DNA of 45,680 nt. It comes from Alphaproteobacteria bacterium (GTDB taxonomy: Bacteria > Pseudomonadota > Alphaproteobacteria > Caulobacterales > Aquidulcibacteraceae). The notes under the pieces are model-generated. The model saw nothing but the letters and a program-made list of their open reading frames with translations. It was not told where the DNA came from and did not search any database. Shown piece after piece: positions 33,661-42,105 of the stretch (the first letter of the stretch is position 1; each line of letters begins with the position of its first letter). The position numbers were made by a program, and so were the translations under genes. The stretch lies in assembly GCA_026400735.1 (NCBI GenBank), contig JAPLOL010000072.1, positions 1 through 45,680 on the forward strand, read 5' to 3'.

Positions 33661-34548
33661 TCATCCTGGCATCTGCGCTTTGTCGCGGATGAACTGCGAA
33701 AGCAGCCACTTTTCGCCCGACGTTGGCGGATCACCTGCGTGCTGCGTCAATGGATCGGGCGCGCCATGCTCATCGACATTGCGCCAGAACAGCGCGTCAC
33801 CCACGCCGCCGCGGATCTTCTTGTTGATGGCGAGAAAGTTGGTCTGCCCGCCTGCGAACGCTTCGTTGAGATAGACAAGGAACGTATGCGGACGTTGACC
33901 ACGTGCGCGGATCTCGGCGCTGAAGTCCGTGCTAATGTAGTCGGCATGATCGGTGAACGCTTGGCCGACTTCGTAGCGGAAGATCGAAGTGCGCTCGAAG
34001 TTCGCTTGCGACACGGCCAGCGTGCTGGCGATCCGGTGCCGCAGCAGGATGAGCGGCATGTTCAAATCAGAGAGCTTGAACGTGCCTGCCGTATTCGTGC
34101 GGCTCGTGTCCTGCACGGGGCGTCCGGTGGCCGGATCGTACACCAGCGTCGCTTCCTGCAGCGGCCGCGCGCGGTCGATCAGCCAAGCGCACAGCTCGGG
34201 ATCGATAAAGCCGCGTGACGTACCGATGCGAGGCGCCTCGTGTACGTACTCGATCGGCCGCGGTGCAATCCAGGTGGTGAGATCGCCGCCTAAGTTCATC
34301 ATATCTGCTTGCGGCGTCGCATCCGGCGCGCCGGCTTCGTCGGCGATGTAGATGTTCTCGAACGCCAGCGTCAGATTGACTTCACAGCCGTAACCGACAC
34401 CGAGCGCATACGCTTCGAATAACAACGCCTCGGGATCACCTTCGCGCGCCGCCGCCCCGATGGTGCGGTAGGTCTCTGCGATATCGACAGCGCGGTCCGC
34501 TTCAATCGCCGCACGCGCCTGCTGAAAGCGGTCGGTCGCTTCGCTCAA
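33661..34548 (-). CDS. 2-oxoglutarate/Fe(II) dioxygenase (prolyl hydroxylase)
   Basis: The 295-residue protein has a helical N-terminal part and a C-terminal double-stranded beta helix. Iron ligands are H-x-D (His201, Asp203) and a distal His270; Lys280 should bind 2-oxoglutarate. This is the prolyl 4-hydroxylase alpha type. The substrate is unknown. Translation starts at TTG 34548, overlapping the SDR stop by four bases (TTGA), an uncommon start suggesting coupling. Its stop lies one base from the end of the converging chalcone isomerase-like gene. Confidence 0.88.
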   Translation of the reverse strand: MSEATDRFQQARAAIEADRAVDIAETYRTIGAAAREGDPEALLFEAYALGVGYGCEVNLTLAFENIYIADEAGAPDATPQADMMNLGGDLTTWIAPRPIEYVHEAPRIGTSRGFIDPELCAWLIDRARPLQEATLVYDPATGRPVQDTSRTNTAGTFKLSDLNMPLILLRHRIASTLAVSQANFERTSIFRYEVGQAFTDHADYISTDFSAEIRARGQRPHTFLVYLNEAFAGGQTNFLAINKKIRGGVGDALFWRNVDEHGAPDPLTQHAGDPPTSGEKWLLSQFIRDKAQMPG

Positions 34549-35411
34549 GCCTTCGGCCCCATGCTGACGCCAGGCGGCAAGGGCGTGTTCTCCGGAACAA
34601 AGAAGTCCGGCATCAGCGACTTGGTCGGATCGACGCGATACTTGTCGAAGTCGCGCTCGCCTTCGGCGTAGAGCAGCACGTCATCGATGAAGAAATTTCC
34701 GGTGCATGCGCGCGAGGGCTTGTTGAAGATCGCGTAGGCGGCATCCGCCATGATGTCGACAGTGCGGCAATGGCTCATGCCCTCCTGGCCGGCGAGCGCA
34801 AACTCGATCGCGGCTGTCGCAACGCCGGTGCGGGGCCAGAGCGCGTTGAACGCGACGCCGTCGTCCTTGAACTCTTCGGCCATGCCGAGCACGCACATGC
34901 TCATGCCGAACTTAGCCATCGTGTACGCCACATGGCCCCCGAACCAACGCGGGCTCATATCGAGCGGCGGCGACAACATCAGCACGTGCGGATTGGACGC
35001 CCGCTTCAGATGCGGGATGCACGCGCGCGACGTAAGGAACGTGCCTCGCATGTTGACTTGGTTCATCAGGTCAAAGCGGCGGATGTCTGTTTGCAGCGTG
35101 CCAGTGAGCTGGATAGCGCTGGCATTGTTCACGCAGATATCGATCCCGCCAAAGCGAGCAACGGCGGCATCAACGGCGGCCTGAATGCTGTCCGGCTCAC
35201 GCACATCAACGACGACAGGCAAAGCTTGGCCGCCCGCCTTCTCGATCTCCTCGGCCGCCGAATAGATCGTGCCCGGCAGCTTCTTGTGGGGCTCCGCGGT
35301 CTTAGCTGCGATCACAACGTTAGCGCCGTCTCGGGCGGCGCGTAGGCCGATGGCCAAGCCGATGCCCCGGCTGGCGCCGGTAATGAATAAGGTTTTTCCG
35401 CGCAAGCTCAT
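34545..35411 (-). CDS. SDR family oxidoreductase (HSDL2-like)
   Basis: This 288-residue short-chain dehydrogenase has T-G-A-S-R-G-I-G near the N-terminus for NADP(H), V-N-N-A-S, and a catalytic Y-T-M-A-K. The extended C-terminus and P-P-L-D-M-S pattern resemble hydroxysteroid dehydrogenase-like protein 2. GAGGA precedes ATG 35411; an upstream start at 35438 is less likely. It is the first gene of a pair with the prolyl hydroxylase-like gene. Confidence 0.9.
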   Translation of the reverse strand: MSLRGKTLFITGASRGIGLAIGLRAARDGANVVIAAKTAEPHKKLPGTIYSAAEEIEKAGGQALPVVVDVREPDSIQAAVDAAVARFGGIDICVNNASAIQLTGTLQTDIRRFDLMNQVNMRGTFLTSRACIPHLKRASNPHVLMLSPPLDMSPRWFGGHVAYTMAKFGMSMCVLGMAEEFKDDGVAFNALWPRTGVATAAIEFALAGQEGMSHCRTVDIMADAAYAIFNKPSRACTGNFFIDDVLLYAEGERDFDKYRVDPTKSLMPDFFVPENTPLPPGVSMGPKA

Positions 35412-35485
35412 GGGGTCCTCACCAAGTTTTGGACACAATAGGCCGTTCCGGCGTGCAATCTAGCGTGAGGACGCGTCGTTCCATC

Positions 35486-35514
35486 TTGACTGTAGGCATA
35501 GGAAGGAGAAATTC
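35486..35514 (+). promoter_or_regulatory. Possible sigma-70 type promoter
   Basis: TTGACT, a good -35, is followed after 17 bases by AAATTC, a poor -10. It lies 34 bases before the ATG of the secreted protein gene at 35548. It is a candidate only. Confidence 0.3.
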
Positions 35515-35547
35515 CGCAGTTGAGGGCAAGGTTTGGAGGACTACCGG

Positions 35548-36243
35548 ATGCGCACACTTGCGCTTGCCGCCATTTTTGGCGTCGGACTTCTTGCAGGCGG
35601 CGTCGCAGCCGCTGAGCCATACAGCGACCCGCACGGGCGGCTGACTTTCAACGCACCGGCTGGCTGGCGCGTTCAACCGCAAAACGCGGGTGGCCAAACG
35701 GCCGTGCTGGCGTTCAACGCGCAGAACGATTGCTTCTTCTTCGGCGCAGATAACGCCGCCACCGCAACCAGTTCTGCTGACGCCGCGCGCAACACACGCG
35801 ATCCGATCACGCCGCAGGCTTGGGTCACGTACGCAACGCCGATCCGTGACTTCTTTGAAGGCACGCCCCCGACATTGGTTTCACAAAGTGTAGACACGAG
35901 CGGCTTTTGGCCGGTGCAACGCGCTGAACTGCGTGGACCGAGCAAAACCGTTTACGGCGCAGTGCTGATCCGTCCGGGCGTCGAGATTCGGGCATTCTGC
36001 TCGGGCGCAACATCGGCAGCAGCCTATGACGCAATTTTCGCTTCGCTCGCGCACCCGAACGATGCGGCTTGGCAACAAGCGGCGGAAACGCAGCGCAGTC
36101 AGCGTGAATCGCACAACGCTGAAGTGACCGCTCAACAGCAAGCACAAGAGCAGGCGCAAGCGCAGCAGGGTGAAACCGCTCAGCAGCAAGAACAAACGAA
36201 CGAGCGCCGCCGCCGTAGCCGCGATCCGAGCCGCGACCATTAA
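35548..36243 (+). CDS. Secreted protein of unknown function
   Basis: The 231-residue protein has a signal peptide (about 1-22, ending G-G-V-A-A-A), a globular middle with three cysteines and a Gln/Glu-rich C-terminal tail ending in basic R-R-R-R-S-R-D. The P-Y-S-D-P-H-G-R-L-T-F-N-A-P-A-G-W start of the mature part is seen in bacterial proteins of unknown role. GGAGGA lies seven bases before the ATG; a TTG at 35533 would add five residues. No function is assigned. Confidence 0.7.
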   Translation: MRTLALAAIFGVGLLAGGVAAAEPYSDPHGRLTFNAPAGWRVQPQNAGGQTAVLAFNAQNDCFFFGADNAATATSSADAARNTRDPITPQAWVTYATPIRDFFEGTPPTLVSQSVDTSGFWPVQRAELRGPSKTVYGAVLIRPGVEIRAFCSGATSAAAYDAIFASLAHPNDAAWQQAAETQRSQRESHNAEVTAQQQAQEQAQAQQGETAQQQEQTNERRRRSRDPSRDH

Positions 36244-36257
36244 GGTCTGATCCATCA

Positions 36258-36289
36258 GCGTAAACGCTTGGTTATTCTTACGTTTACGC
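36258..36289. promoter_or_regulatory. GCGTAAACG inverted repeat
   Basis: GCGTAAACG and CGTTTACGC are perfect inverted arms of 9 bases with a 14-base loop, 14 bases after the preceding stop. No T-tract follows. It could be a terminator-like hairpin or a regulator site ahead of the next gene. Confidence 0.4.
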
Positions 36290-36302
36290 GCAATTCACGA
36301 CG

Positions 36303-36323
36303 ATGGCTCAAACCATGAGCCAT
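36303..36323 (+). promoter_or_regulatory. Hairpin enclosing the start codon
   Basis: ATGGCTCA and TGAGCCAT form a perfect 8-bp stem with a 5-base loop. The start of the membrane protein gene (36322-36324) lies in the second arm. The fold could hide the start codon, or the repeat could be an operator. Confidence 0.4.
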
Positions 36324-37053
36324 GGACGGACGACTCCTTCAAACCCTTGCAGCGCCCCAAACGGGCGCTGCAAGCCGTTTCAACGCTGATCGCGGCCTCG
36401 TCGCCGCGGTTACAGCTTTCGCGGTTGGGGCCGTTTCAATTTTATCTCCGCCACTTGCGGTGCTGGGCTTAGCTTTGCTGGCGGCGCGCGTGCTGTTCAG
36501 CGGCGAATCCGTACGCATCGATTGGCTGACCTTGATCGGCCCCGCGCTCGCGGCGCTTACAGTTGGCGGTTTCTTTGGCCTGCCCGGCGCAATCGGCACC
36601 TTGTTTGTGTGGCGGCTCGTCGCCGATACGCGCTGGAGCATCGGTGAAGCCACGCGTCTCGCCGCCGCTGCTGGCCGCCCAGCTGAAACAACCTTCAAAG
36701 CCCTGGCGCACGCTTGGATGACGCCGCTCTTCGGACTCGTGATCGTCGCCTACACGGCGCCGCACATGATCGCCGGCTTGCCGCTCGATCTACCGCACGT
36801 TCCGTCATGGCTGGTGATCGGCGTTGGTATCCTTGCGGCCGGCGCGTTTTTTGATTGGGGCCTGCAACGCGCAGCTGACTGGCGCCTGGGCGAACTCGCC
36901 AAAGCGCCGGCCTCGCATCTGCTCATCCACCACATGATGTTTGTGCTGGCGTTCGGTCTGATGATCGACGTGTCGGCGGGCGTGGTGATGCTGATCGCTT
37001 GGCGCCTCGCGCACGCCGCGCCTTTGCGTCAGAGCTTTACGGCGGTCCCGTAA
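36322..37053 (+). CDS. Multi-span membrane protein
   Basis: This 243-residue protein has about six hydrophobic stretches, the first near residues 24-56. No family is recognised; the small loops lack catalytic motifs. No ribosome binding site is visible, and the start lies in an inverted repeat. Its last 25 bases overlap the end of the converging YbjQ gene. Confidence 0.7.
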   Translation: MDGRLLQTLAAPQTGAASRFNADRGLVAAVTAFAVGAVSILSPPLAVLGLALLAARVLFSGESVRIDWLTLIGPALAALTVGGFFGLPGAIGTLFVWRLVADTRWSIGEATRLAAAAGRPAETTFKALAHAWMTPLFGLVIVAYTAPHMIAGLPLDLPHVPSWLVIGVGILAAGAFFDWGLQRAADWRLGELAKAPASHLLIHHMMFVLAFGLMIDVSAGVVMLIAWRLAHAAPLRQSFTAVP

Positions 37054-37343
37054 GCCAAAACTTCCGTCGCTTGGCCTTGGCCGGCGTCCGTCGTTTCAAA
37101 CCGCACACCGATAACCGCGTCGGCATTCAATGACTGGGCGTGCTGGATCATGCGATCGAGCGCCTGCTCGCGGCTTTCGGCCAAGAGCTTTGTGTATTCG
37201 TGGATCTCGCCACCGACGATCATCCGCAGGCCCGCCACGATATCGCGCCCGATGAAGCGCGAGCGCACGACGTTGCCCCGCACCAAGCCAAGATGCTGAG
37301 ACACGGTGCGGCCATTAACTTCAAAGGTGGTGGAAATGATCAT
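37029..37343 (-). CDS. YbjQ/UPF0145 family protein
   Basis: The 104-residue protein matches the YbjQ (UPF0145) heavy-metal-binding-like family. It has G-L-V-R-G-N-V-V and later A-D-A-V-I-G-V-R-F. The family forms pentamers and has no confirmed role. GGAGGG lies nine bases before ATG 37343. Its 3' end overlaps the converging membrane protein gene. Confidence 0.92.
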   Translation of the reverse strand: MIISTTFEVNGRTVSQHLGLVRGNVVRSRFIGRDIVAGLRMIVGGEIHEYTKLLAESREQALDRMIQHAQSLNADAVIGVRFETTDAGQGQATEVLAYGTAVKL

Positions 37344-37418
37344 CGTCTCGCGCCCTCCATAAGACGCTGAAGACATAAGGCGTCCGCTTGGGGTGGCGCA
37401 ATCCCGCGACGACGGTTG

Positions 37419-37724
37419 CTATCTTTCAACGTCCCGATAGCGCTTTTCTTCAGCGCCGCCGCTTTGGTCGGCGATGACTTGACCGATCATCCAGACGCCG
37501 CCGATCAGCATCAGCACGATGCCAACGACCACGGATAGCGCCAAGCCGATCGCCGCGACGACGCTACCAACAACGAGCGCAGGATCGCCGCCGCTGAGCG
37601 CCGCTCCGATGACAGTGCCGACTCCAAGAAAGTACGCAAGCGCGCATAGTCCCGCGCCGGTGCAGAACAAGATCATCGGGCTCGACGAGCGATGCTCTGG
37701 GTTGCGGCCTTCAGATGGCGACAT
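37419..37724 (-). CDS. Small membrane protein
   Basis: This 101-residue product has two or three hydrophobic segments and short charged ends. It starts 14 bases inside the end of the upstream metallo-beta-lactamase gene, in another frame, so it is translationally linked to it. Function unknown. ATG 37724 is preferred over a start at 37763, which would lie even further inside that gene. Confidence 0.65.
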   Translation of the reverse strand: MSPSEGRNPEHRSSSPMILFCTGAGLCALAYFLGVGTVIGAALSGGDPALVVGSVVAAIGLALSVVVGIVLMLIGGVWMIGQVIADQSGGAEEKRYRDVER

Positions 37725-38784
37725 AACGAGCGATCCCTTCGCTATCGACAACGCGCTTCGCAAGCCCGCGTCCGACGAGGCAATTGGTGTGCGCGATCGC
37801 TTCGCCGGTGGCCATGCCCATCAGATCTGGCCCGATCTTGCGGGCAAAGAGCGCGCCGAACAAATCCACCGCACGTCGCGGTTCTTGCTTGAGCCGATCC
37901 AGCACGCGCGACAGCGCCTTCTCGTGGCCGTCGATGAGATTTTGCAGCCGCTCATGCAGGCCGATGAAGGGCTCATTGTGCGACGGCAGCACCAGAACGT
38001 CGTTCGGCACAGCGCCGAGCAGCTTCTTGCAGCTGTCGATCCAATCGGTGAGCGGATCACCGTCCGGCTCAGTGGGAAACACTGAAACGTTGGAGCTGAT
38101 GCGGGGCAACACTTGGTCGCCGGAGATGAAGAGCTTCAGCTCTTCCTGCCACAGGCACACATGCTCAGGGCAATGGCCGTTGCCTGTGATGATGCGCCAC
38201 GGGCGGCCGTTGATCTCGATCGTCTCGCCGTCGCCGACGCGCCGGTATGCGTCCGGCATTTTCGATACCGCTTTGCCAAAGCCGCCGAAGCGGACTTTGT
38301 AGCTATCGAGCAGATCCTCATCCCAACCGGCGGCGCGATAGAATTGCACGCCCTCTTCCGGCGCTTCGCGACCAGTGTCGGCCACCAGCATGCGGCCGGT
38401 GATGTATTCGAGGCGGCTCATCCAAAGCGTCGCGTTGAACTTGCGGCAGAGCCAGCCGGCGAGTCCCATGTGGTCGGGATGCATGTGCGTGCAGATCACG
38501 CGCGTCACCGGCTTGCCGCCTAGCTTCGCGTCGAAAATGGCGCGCCAATGTTCGCGCGTCTGCTCCATGCCCATGCCAGTGTCGACGATGGTCCAGCCAT
38601 CGCCGTCTTCGAGCAGCCACAGATTGATCCATTGCAGCGCGAACGGCAGCGGCATGCGCACCCAATGCACGCCCGGCGCAATCTCGCGCGCAACGCCCGC
38701 CTCCGGCGGCTCACCTAAGGGATATTCCAGCTTCGGTTTCACCCGAGCCGGCGCGACATCATCTTCAAGGCCGTCCATCGACAT
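37711..38784 (-). CDS. MBL-fold metallo-hydrolase
   Basis: The 357-residue hydrolase has the two-metal motif T-H-M-H-P-D-H (about 111-117), a later H-C-P-E-H and F-I-S-G-D-Q. A C-terminal domain resembling a winged helix ends the protein. Relatives include LACTB2-like nucleases and glyoxalase II-type hydrolases. The substrate is unknown. Its stop overlaps the small membrane protein start. Confidence 0.9.
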   Translation of the reverse strand: MSMDGLEDDVAPARVKPKLEYPLGEPPEAGVAREIAPGVHWVRMPLPFALQWINLWLLEDGDGWTIVDTGMGMEQTREHWRAIFDAKLGGKPVTRVICTHMHPDHMGLAGWLCRKFNATLWMSRLEYITGRMLVADTGREAPEEGVQFYRAAGWDEDLLDSYKVRFGGFGKAVSKMPDAYRRVGDGETIEINGRPWRIITGNGHCPEHVCLWQEELKLFISGDQVLPRISSNVSVFPTEPDGDPLTDWIDSCKKLLGAVPNDVLVLPSHNEPFIGLHERLQNLIDGHEKALSRVLDRLKQEPRRAVDLFGALFARKIGPDLMGMATGEAIAHTNCLVGRGLAKRVVDSEGIARYVAI

Positions 38785-38861
38785 GGGATGAGGTTAGCCC
38801 GTTGGGGTTGATGATGGCGAGAGCTTTGGCGCCGATCTCTACCGCTGCCTGTCTGAAAGTC

Positions 38862-38914
38862 GGAGCGCGCCGTCTCCGACGGCGCTTGCGCGGCCGGAGG
38901 CCGCGCGCTCCAAC
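38862..38914. repeat. 53-bp structured repeat, copy 2
   Basis: This is identical to the copy at 27613-27665, in the same orientation, and folds into the same enclosed double hairpin. It abuts the stop codon of the acyl-CoA dehydrogenase gene (38915), so it could act as a 3' mRNA end structure as well as a mobile repeat. Confidence 0.9.
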
Positions 38915-40537
38915 TTACCTAAACTCCATCAAACTTAGAGCCGCAGCGCCAAGCTTGACCTCCGCCAGCCGCGACGGCGCGCGCGCCAGAACGGTGCGCG
39001 CGTAGAAGCGGAGCAGCGCGGCTTGTTCGCCGTCCGCGTCCCGCGCGCCACCCTTCACCAGCAGCACGCCGCCAACCACATCTCCAGCCAACTGCAAGTA
39101 CGCATACGCGCCAGCCTGTGCGTCCTCGCGCGAGGCGGAGAGCATGTAGTCGGTGGCTTCCGCGAGCGTATCGAGGGCGACATTCAATTTGGGATGAGAC
39201 GAACCCGCAACCGCGCGCCCTTCCGCGATGAAAGCCTGCATCGCTTCGCCGCGATCGCCGAGCAGCTTGCGGCCATAGAGATCGAGAGCCTGGATGCCGT
39301 TGGTGCCCTCATAGATCGGCGCGATACGGGCGTCGCGATAGAATTGCGCCGCGCCGCCTTCTTCGACAAAGCCCATGCCGCCGTGCACTTGCACGCCCAG
39401 GCTGGAGCACTCGACACCGAGGTCCGTGCCCCAGGCCTTCGCGATCGGAGTCAGCAAATCTTCTCGCGTCTTATCTCCAGCATCCGCCGCGACCGCCGTC
39501 GCGTAGCAGATCGCGCGGCCTGCTTGGATCTTCGCTTTCATCGTCATCAGCATCCGGCGCACGTCCGGGTGCTCGATGATTAGCGCGCCGCCTTGCTTGC
39601 GCTCTTTCGCGTACGCGAGCGCTTTCTGATACGCCGCCTCTGCGACGCCGACGCCTTCCATACCAACATTGATTCGCGCCGCGTTCATCATCGTGAACAT
39701 CGCCGCCAGCCCGCGGTTCTCCGCGCCGATCAGCCAGCCGGTCGCGCCTTCGTAAGCGAGCGTGCATGTCGGCGAAGCATGGATCCCCATCTTCTCTTCC
39801 ACGCCAATGCACCGCACCGCGTTGCGCGTGCCATCGGCGTCACGAAACTTCGGGACGATGAAGAGCGAGATACCCTTCGAACCGGCAGGCGCGCCTTCGA
39901 TGCGCGCGAGTACAAGGTGGACGATGTTCGGCACGAGATCGTGCTCGCCCCAGGTGATGAAAATCTTCTGGCCACTGATCGCGTAGGAGCCATCAGCTTG
40001 GGGCACGGCCTTGGTCGTCAACACGCCGAGATCGGAGCCGGCTTGCGGCTCAGTCAGATTCATCGTTCCCGACCATTCGCCGGAGATGAGCTTTTCCAGA
40101 TAGAGCGCCTTCTGATCGGTTGCGCCGTGCTGCTCGATCGCTTCGATGGCGCCGAGGGTCAGCATCGGCAGCAGCGCGAAACTCATATTCGCGCTGTGGA
40201 ACGTCTCCATCACCGCGAGCGCCAGCGAACGCGGCAAACCTTGGCCGCCGTAGGCGGGATCAGCGGCGAGGCCCTGCCAGCCGCCGTCCTTGAACGCGTT
40301 GTAAGCTTCCTGAAAGCCCGGCGCGGCGGTTACCACACCATCTTTCAGCGTAACGCCTGCTTGATCACCGCTACGATTGAGCGGCGCTAGAGTTTCACCG
40401 GCCAATGCGCCGGCGCCTTCCAAGATCGCTGCAAGCGTATCTTCATCGAGCTCCGGAAAGCGCTGCCGCAACGACCAGAAGTCGGCGCACGCTTCGAGTG
40501 CGAAGCGTATGTCGGCGATGGGCGCGGCGTAGGGCAT
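38915..40537 (-). CDS. Acyl-CoA dehydrogenase (DmdC-like)
   Basis: This 540-residue FAD enzyme is of the long acyl-CoA dehydrogenase branch that includes DmdC (methylthiopropanoyl-CoA dehydrogenase). It has N-terminal helices, the FAD/substrate pocket M-N-L-T-E-P-Q-A-G-S-D-L-G and a central Q-V-H-G-G-M-G-F. It catalyses alpha,beta-oxidation of an acyl-CoA; chain length cannot be read here. The protein is slightly short for the branch. The 53-bp repeat starts right after its stop codon. Confidence 0.92.
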   Translation of the reverse strand: MPYAAPIADIRFALEACADFWSLRQRFPELDEDTLAAILEGAGALAGETLAPLNRSGDQAGVTLKDGVVTAAPGFQEAYNAFKDGGWQGLAADPAYGGQGLPRSLALAVMETFHSANMSFALLPMLTLGAIEAIEQHGATDQKALYLEKLISGEWSGTMNLTEPQAGSDLGVLTTKAVPQADGSYAISGQKIFITWGEHDLVPNIVHLVLARIEGAPAGSKGISLFIVPKFRDADGTRNAVRCIGVEEKMGIHASPTCTLAYEGATGWLIGAENRGLAAMFTMMNAARINVGMEGVGVAEAAYQKALAYAKERKQGGALIIEHPDVRRMLMTMKAKIQAGRAICYATAVAADAGDKTREDLLTPIAKAWGTDLGVECSSLGVQVHGGMGFVEEGGAAQFYRDARIAPIYEGTNGIQALDLYGRKLLGDRGEAMQAFIAEGRAVAGSSHPKLNVALDTLAEATDYMLSASREDAQAGAYAYLQLAGDVVGGVLLVKGGARDADGEQAALLRFYARTVLARAPSRLAEVKLGAAALSLMEFR

Positions 40538-40639
40538 TCAAGGTCCTCCGCCGCGCACAATAGCCGCTACAGAGAGCGGCGCGAGCCTTCTTGTGGCCGC
40601 ATGCGGCTCTACATTGGACGTTCGAGACTGGAGATCGCT

Positions 40640-41317
40640 ATGCGTTGGTCCGCCCTATTCGTCGCTCTTGCCGCCACGGCGCTTGTCAGCTGCGCGTCCA
40701 CACCATCGACCGCGTCAGCACAATCAATCGCGACCGCACAACCGACCACGCCCGTCCAATCGACCGCGCCCGCGACGTATCCTGTCGCTGTCGACCTTCC
40801 CGCCGGCACGTATCAACTCGATCCGCGCCACGCGAGCGTGCTCTTCCGCATCCAACACGGCGGCCTCGCCTGGTTCACGGCGCGCTTCGACACGAAAGCC
40901 GCAACACTCGCGCTCGACCCCGCTGACCCAAGCCGCTCACAGCTCACCGCCAGCGTCGATGCAACAAGCGTCAACACCGGCGTGCTCAATGCCCAAGGCG
41001 ACCGCAGTTTCGATCAATCGATCGGCCGCGCACTTGGCGGCAGTCAGATCACCTTTGCCTCCACCGCCATCGAACGCACCGGCGAACACACCGCGCGCAT
41101 CACCGGCGATCTCACCTTGAACGGCCAGACCCATCCGGCCACGCTCAACGCGACGTTCGAAGGCTCAGGCCGCGACATCCTCCGTGGCGGCAACATGGTG
41201 CTGGGCTTCTCCGCCCAAGGCACGATAGACCGCACCCAGTGGGGCGTGAACGATTGGCGCGCCTTTACGGGCAGCGAGGTTCAGATCGTCATTGAGGCGG
41301 AGCTGGTGCGCGGCTGA
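40640..41317 (+). CDS. YceI family lipoprotein 1
   Basis: The 225-residue protein has a signal peptide with lipobox L-V-S-C (Cys18), a Thr/Ser/Pro-rich linker and a YceI lipocalin-like domain (Y-Q-L-D-P-R-H-A-S-V-L-F-R onward). YceI barrels bind long isoprenoids such as ubiquinone-type tails. GGAGATCGCT precedes ATG 40640. It is the first of three YceI domains in a row. An upstream in-frame reading from 40601 has no signal peptide. Confidence 0.92.
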   Translation: MRWSALFVALAATALVSCASTPSTASAQSIATAQPTTPVQSTAPATYPVAVDLPAGTYQLDPRHASVLFRIQHGGLAWFTARFDTKAATLALDPADPSRSQLTASVDATSVNTGVLNAQGDRSFDQSIGRALGGSQITFASTAIERTGEHTARITGDLTLNGQTHPATLNATFEGSGRDILRGGNMVLGFSAQGTIDRTQWGVNDWRAFTGSEVQIVIEAELVRG

Positions 41318-41408
41318 GCGTCTCAATTCTTCTCGGTTCTCGCGTTGTGCCCGGTAGCCGTTGCCTCCAGCCGCGCTACATAGGCGGCTCCACCTGGGAG
41401 AACCCTGC

Positions 41409-42104
41409 ATGAGACTGATGTTCGCCGCCGCAGCCGCCTTGACCTTGGCCGCGTGCAACCGACCCGCCGAGACGCCGGCCACAACCGAAGCTCCGGCCGT
41501 GGAAGTGAACGCACCGACCGGCGAATACACGCTCGACCCGAACCACTCGACGGTCACGGTCCGCGCCCAGCACTTCGGTCTCGCTTTCTACACCCTGCGC
41601 TTCAACAAGGTCGCGGGCACGCTCAACTTCAATGCCGAGACCCCGGCGCAATCGACGATCCAAGCCACGGTTGATGTCACCTCGCTCGACACGCCCTACA
41701 CGGGCGATCGCGACTTTGACTCCGAACTCCAGAACTCCTCCTGGCTCGACAGCGCAGGGTCGCCGACCGCGACTTTCACGTCGACCGCAGTTGAATCGAC
41801 CGGCGCCAACACGGCGCGCGTCACCGGCGATCTCACGCTGCGCGGCCAGACGCATCCGATCACGCTTGATGTCACCTATGACGGCAGCCACAGCCCGCAC
41901 CCGATGGGCATGCAGGTCTCGTCGATCGGCTTCTCCGCGCGCGGCACGTTCCAGCGCTCGCAGTTCGGCATCAACGAACTCATCCCGCGCGCCGGCAATG
42001 ACGGCGTCAGCGATCAGGTCGAACTGGTGATCGAAGCCGAGTTCACGCGCCCGATCGAAAGCGCGCCGGTCCCGGGTAACACCACACGCGAACCGGTGAA
42101 CTAA
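41409..42104 (+). CDS. YceI family lipoprotein 2
   Basis: This paralogue, 231 residues, has lipobox L-A-A-C (Cys16) and the YceI pattern Y-T-L-D-P-N-H-S-T-V-T-V-R. It follows the first by about 90 bases and ends one base before the b561-YceI gene. An isoprenoid-binding role is known for the fold; quinone delivery to the b561 partner is inference. Confidence 0.92.
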   Translation: MRLMFAAAAALTLAACNRPAETPATTEAPAVEVNAPTGEYTLDPNHSTVTVRAQHFGLAFYTLRFNKVAGTLNFNAETPAQSTIQATVDVTSLDTPYTGDRDFDSELQNSSWLDSAGSPTATFTSTAVESTGANTARVTGDLTLRGQTHPITLDVTYDGSHSPHPMGMQVSSIGFSARGTFQRSQFGINELIPRAGNDGVSDQVELVIEAEFTRPIESAPVPGNTTREPVN

Positions 42105-42105
42105 G

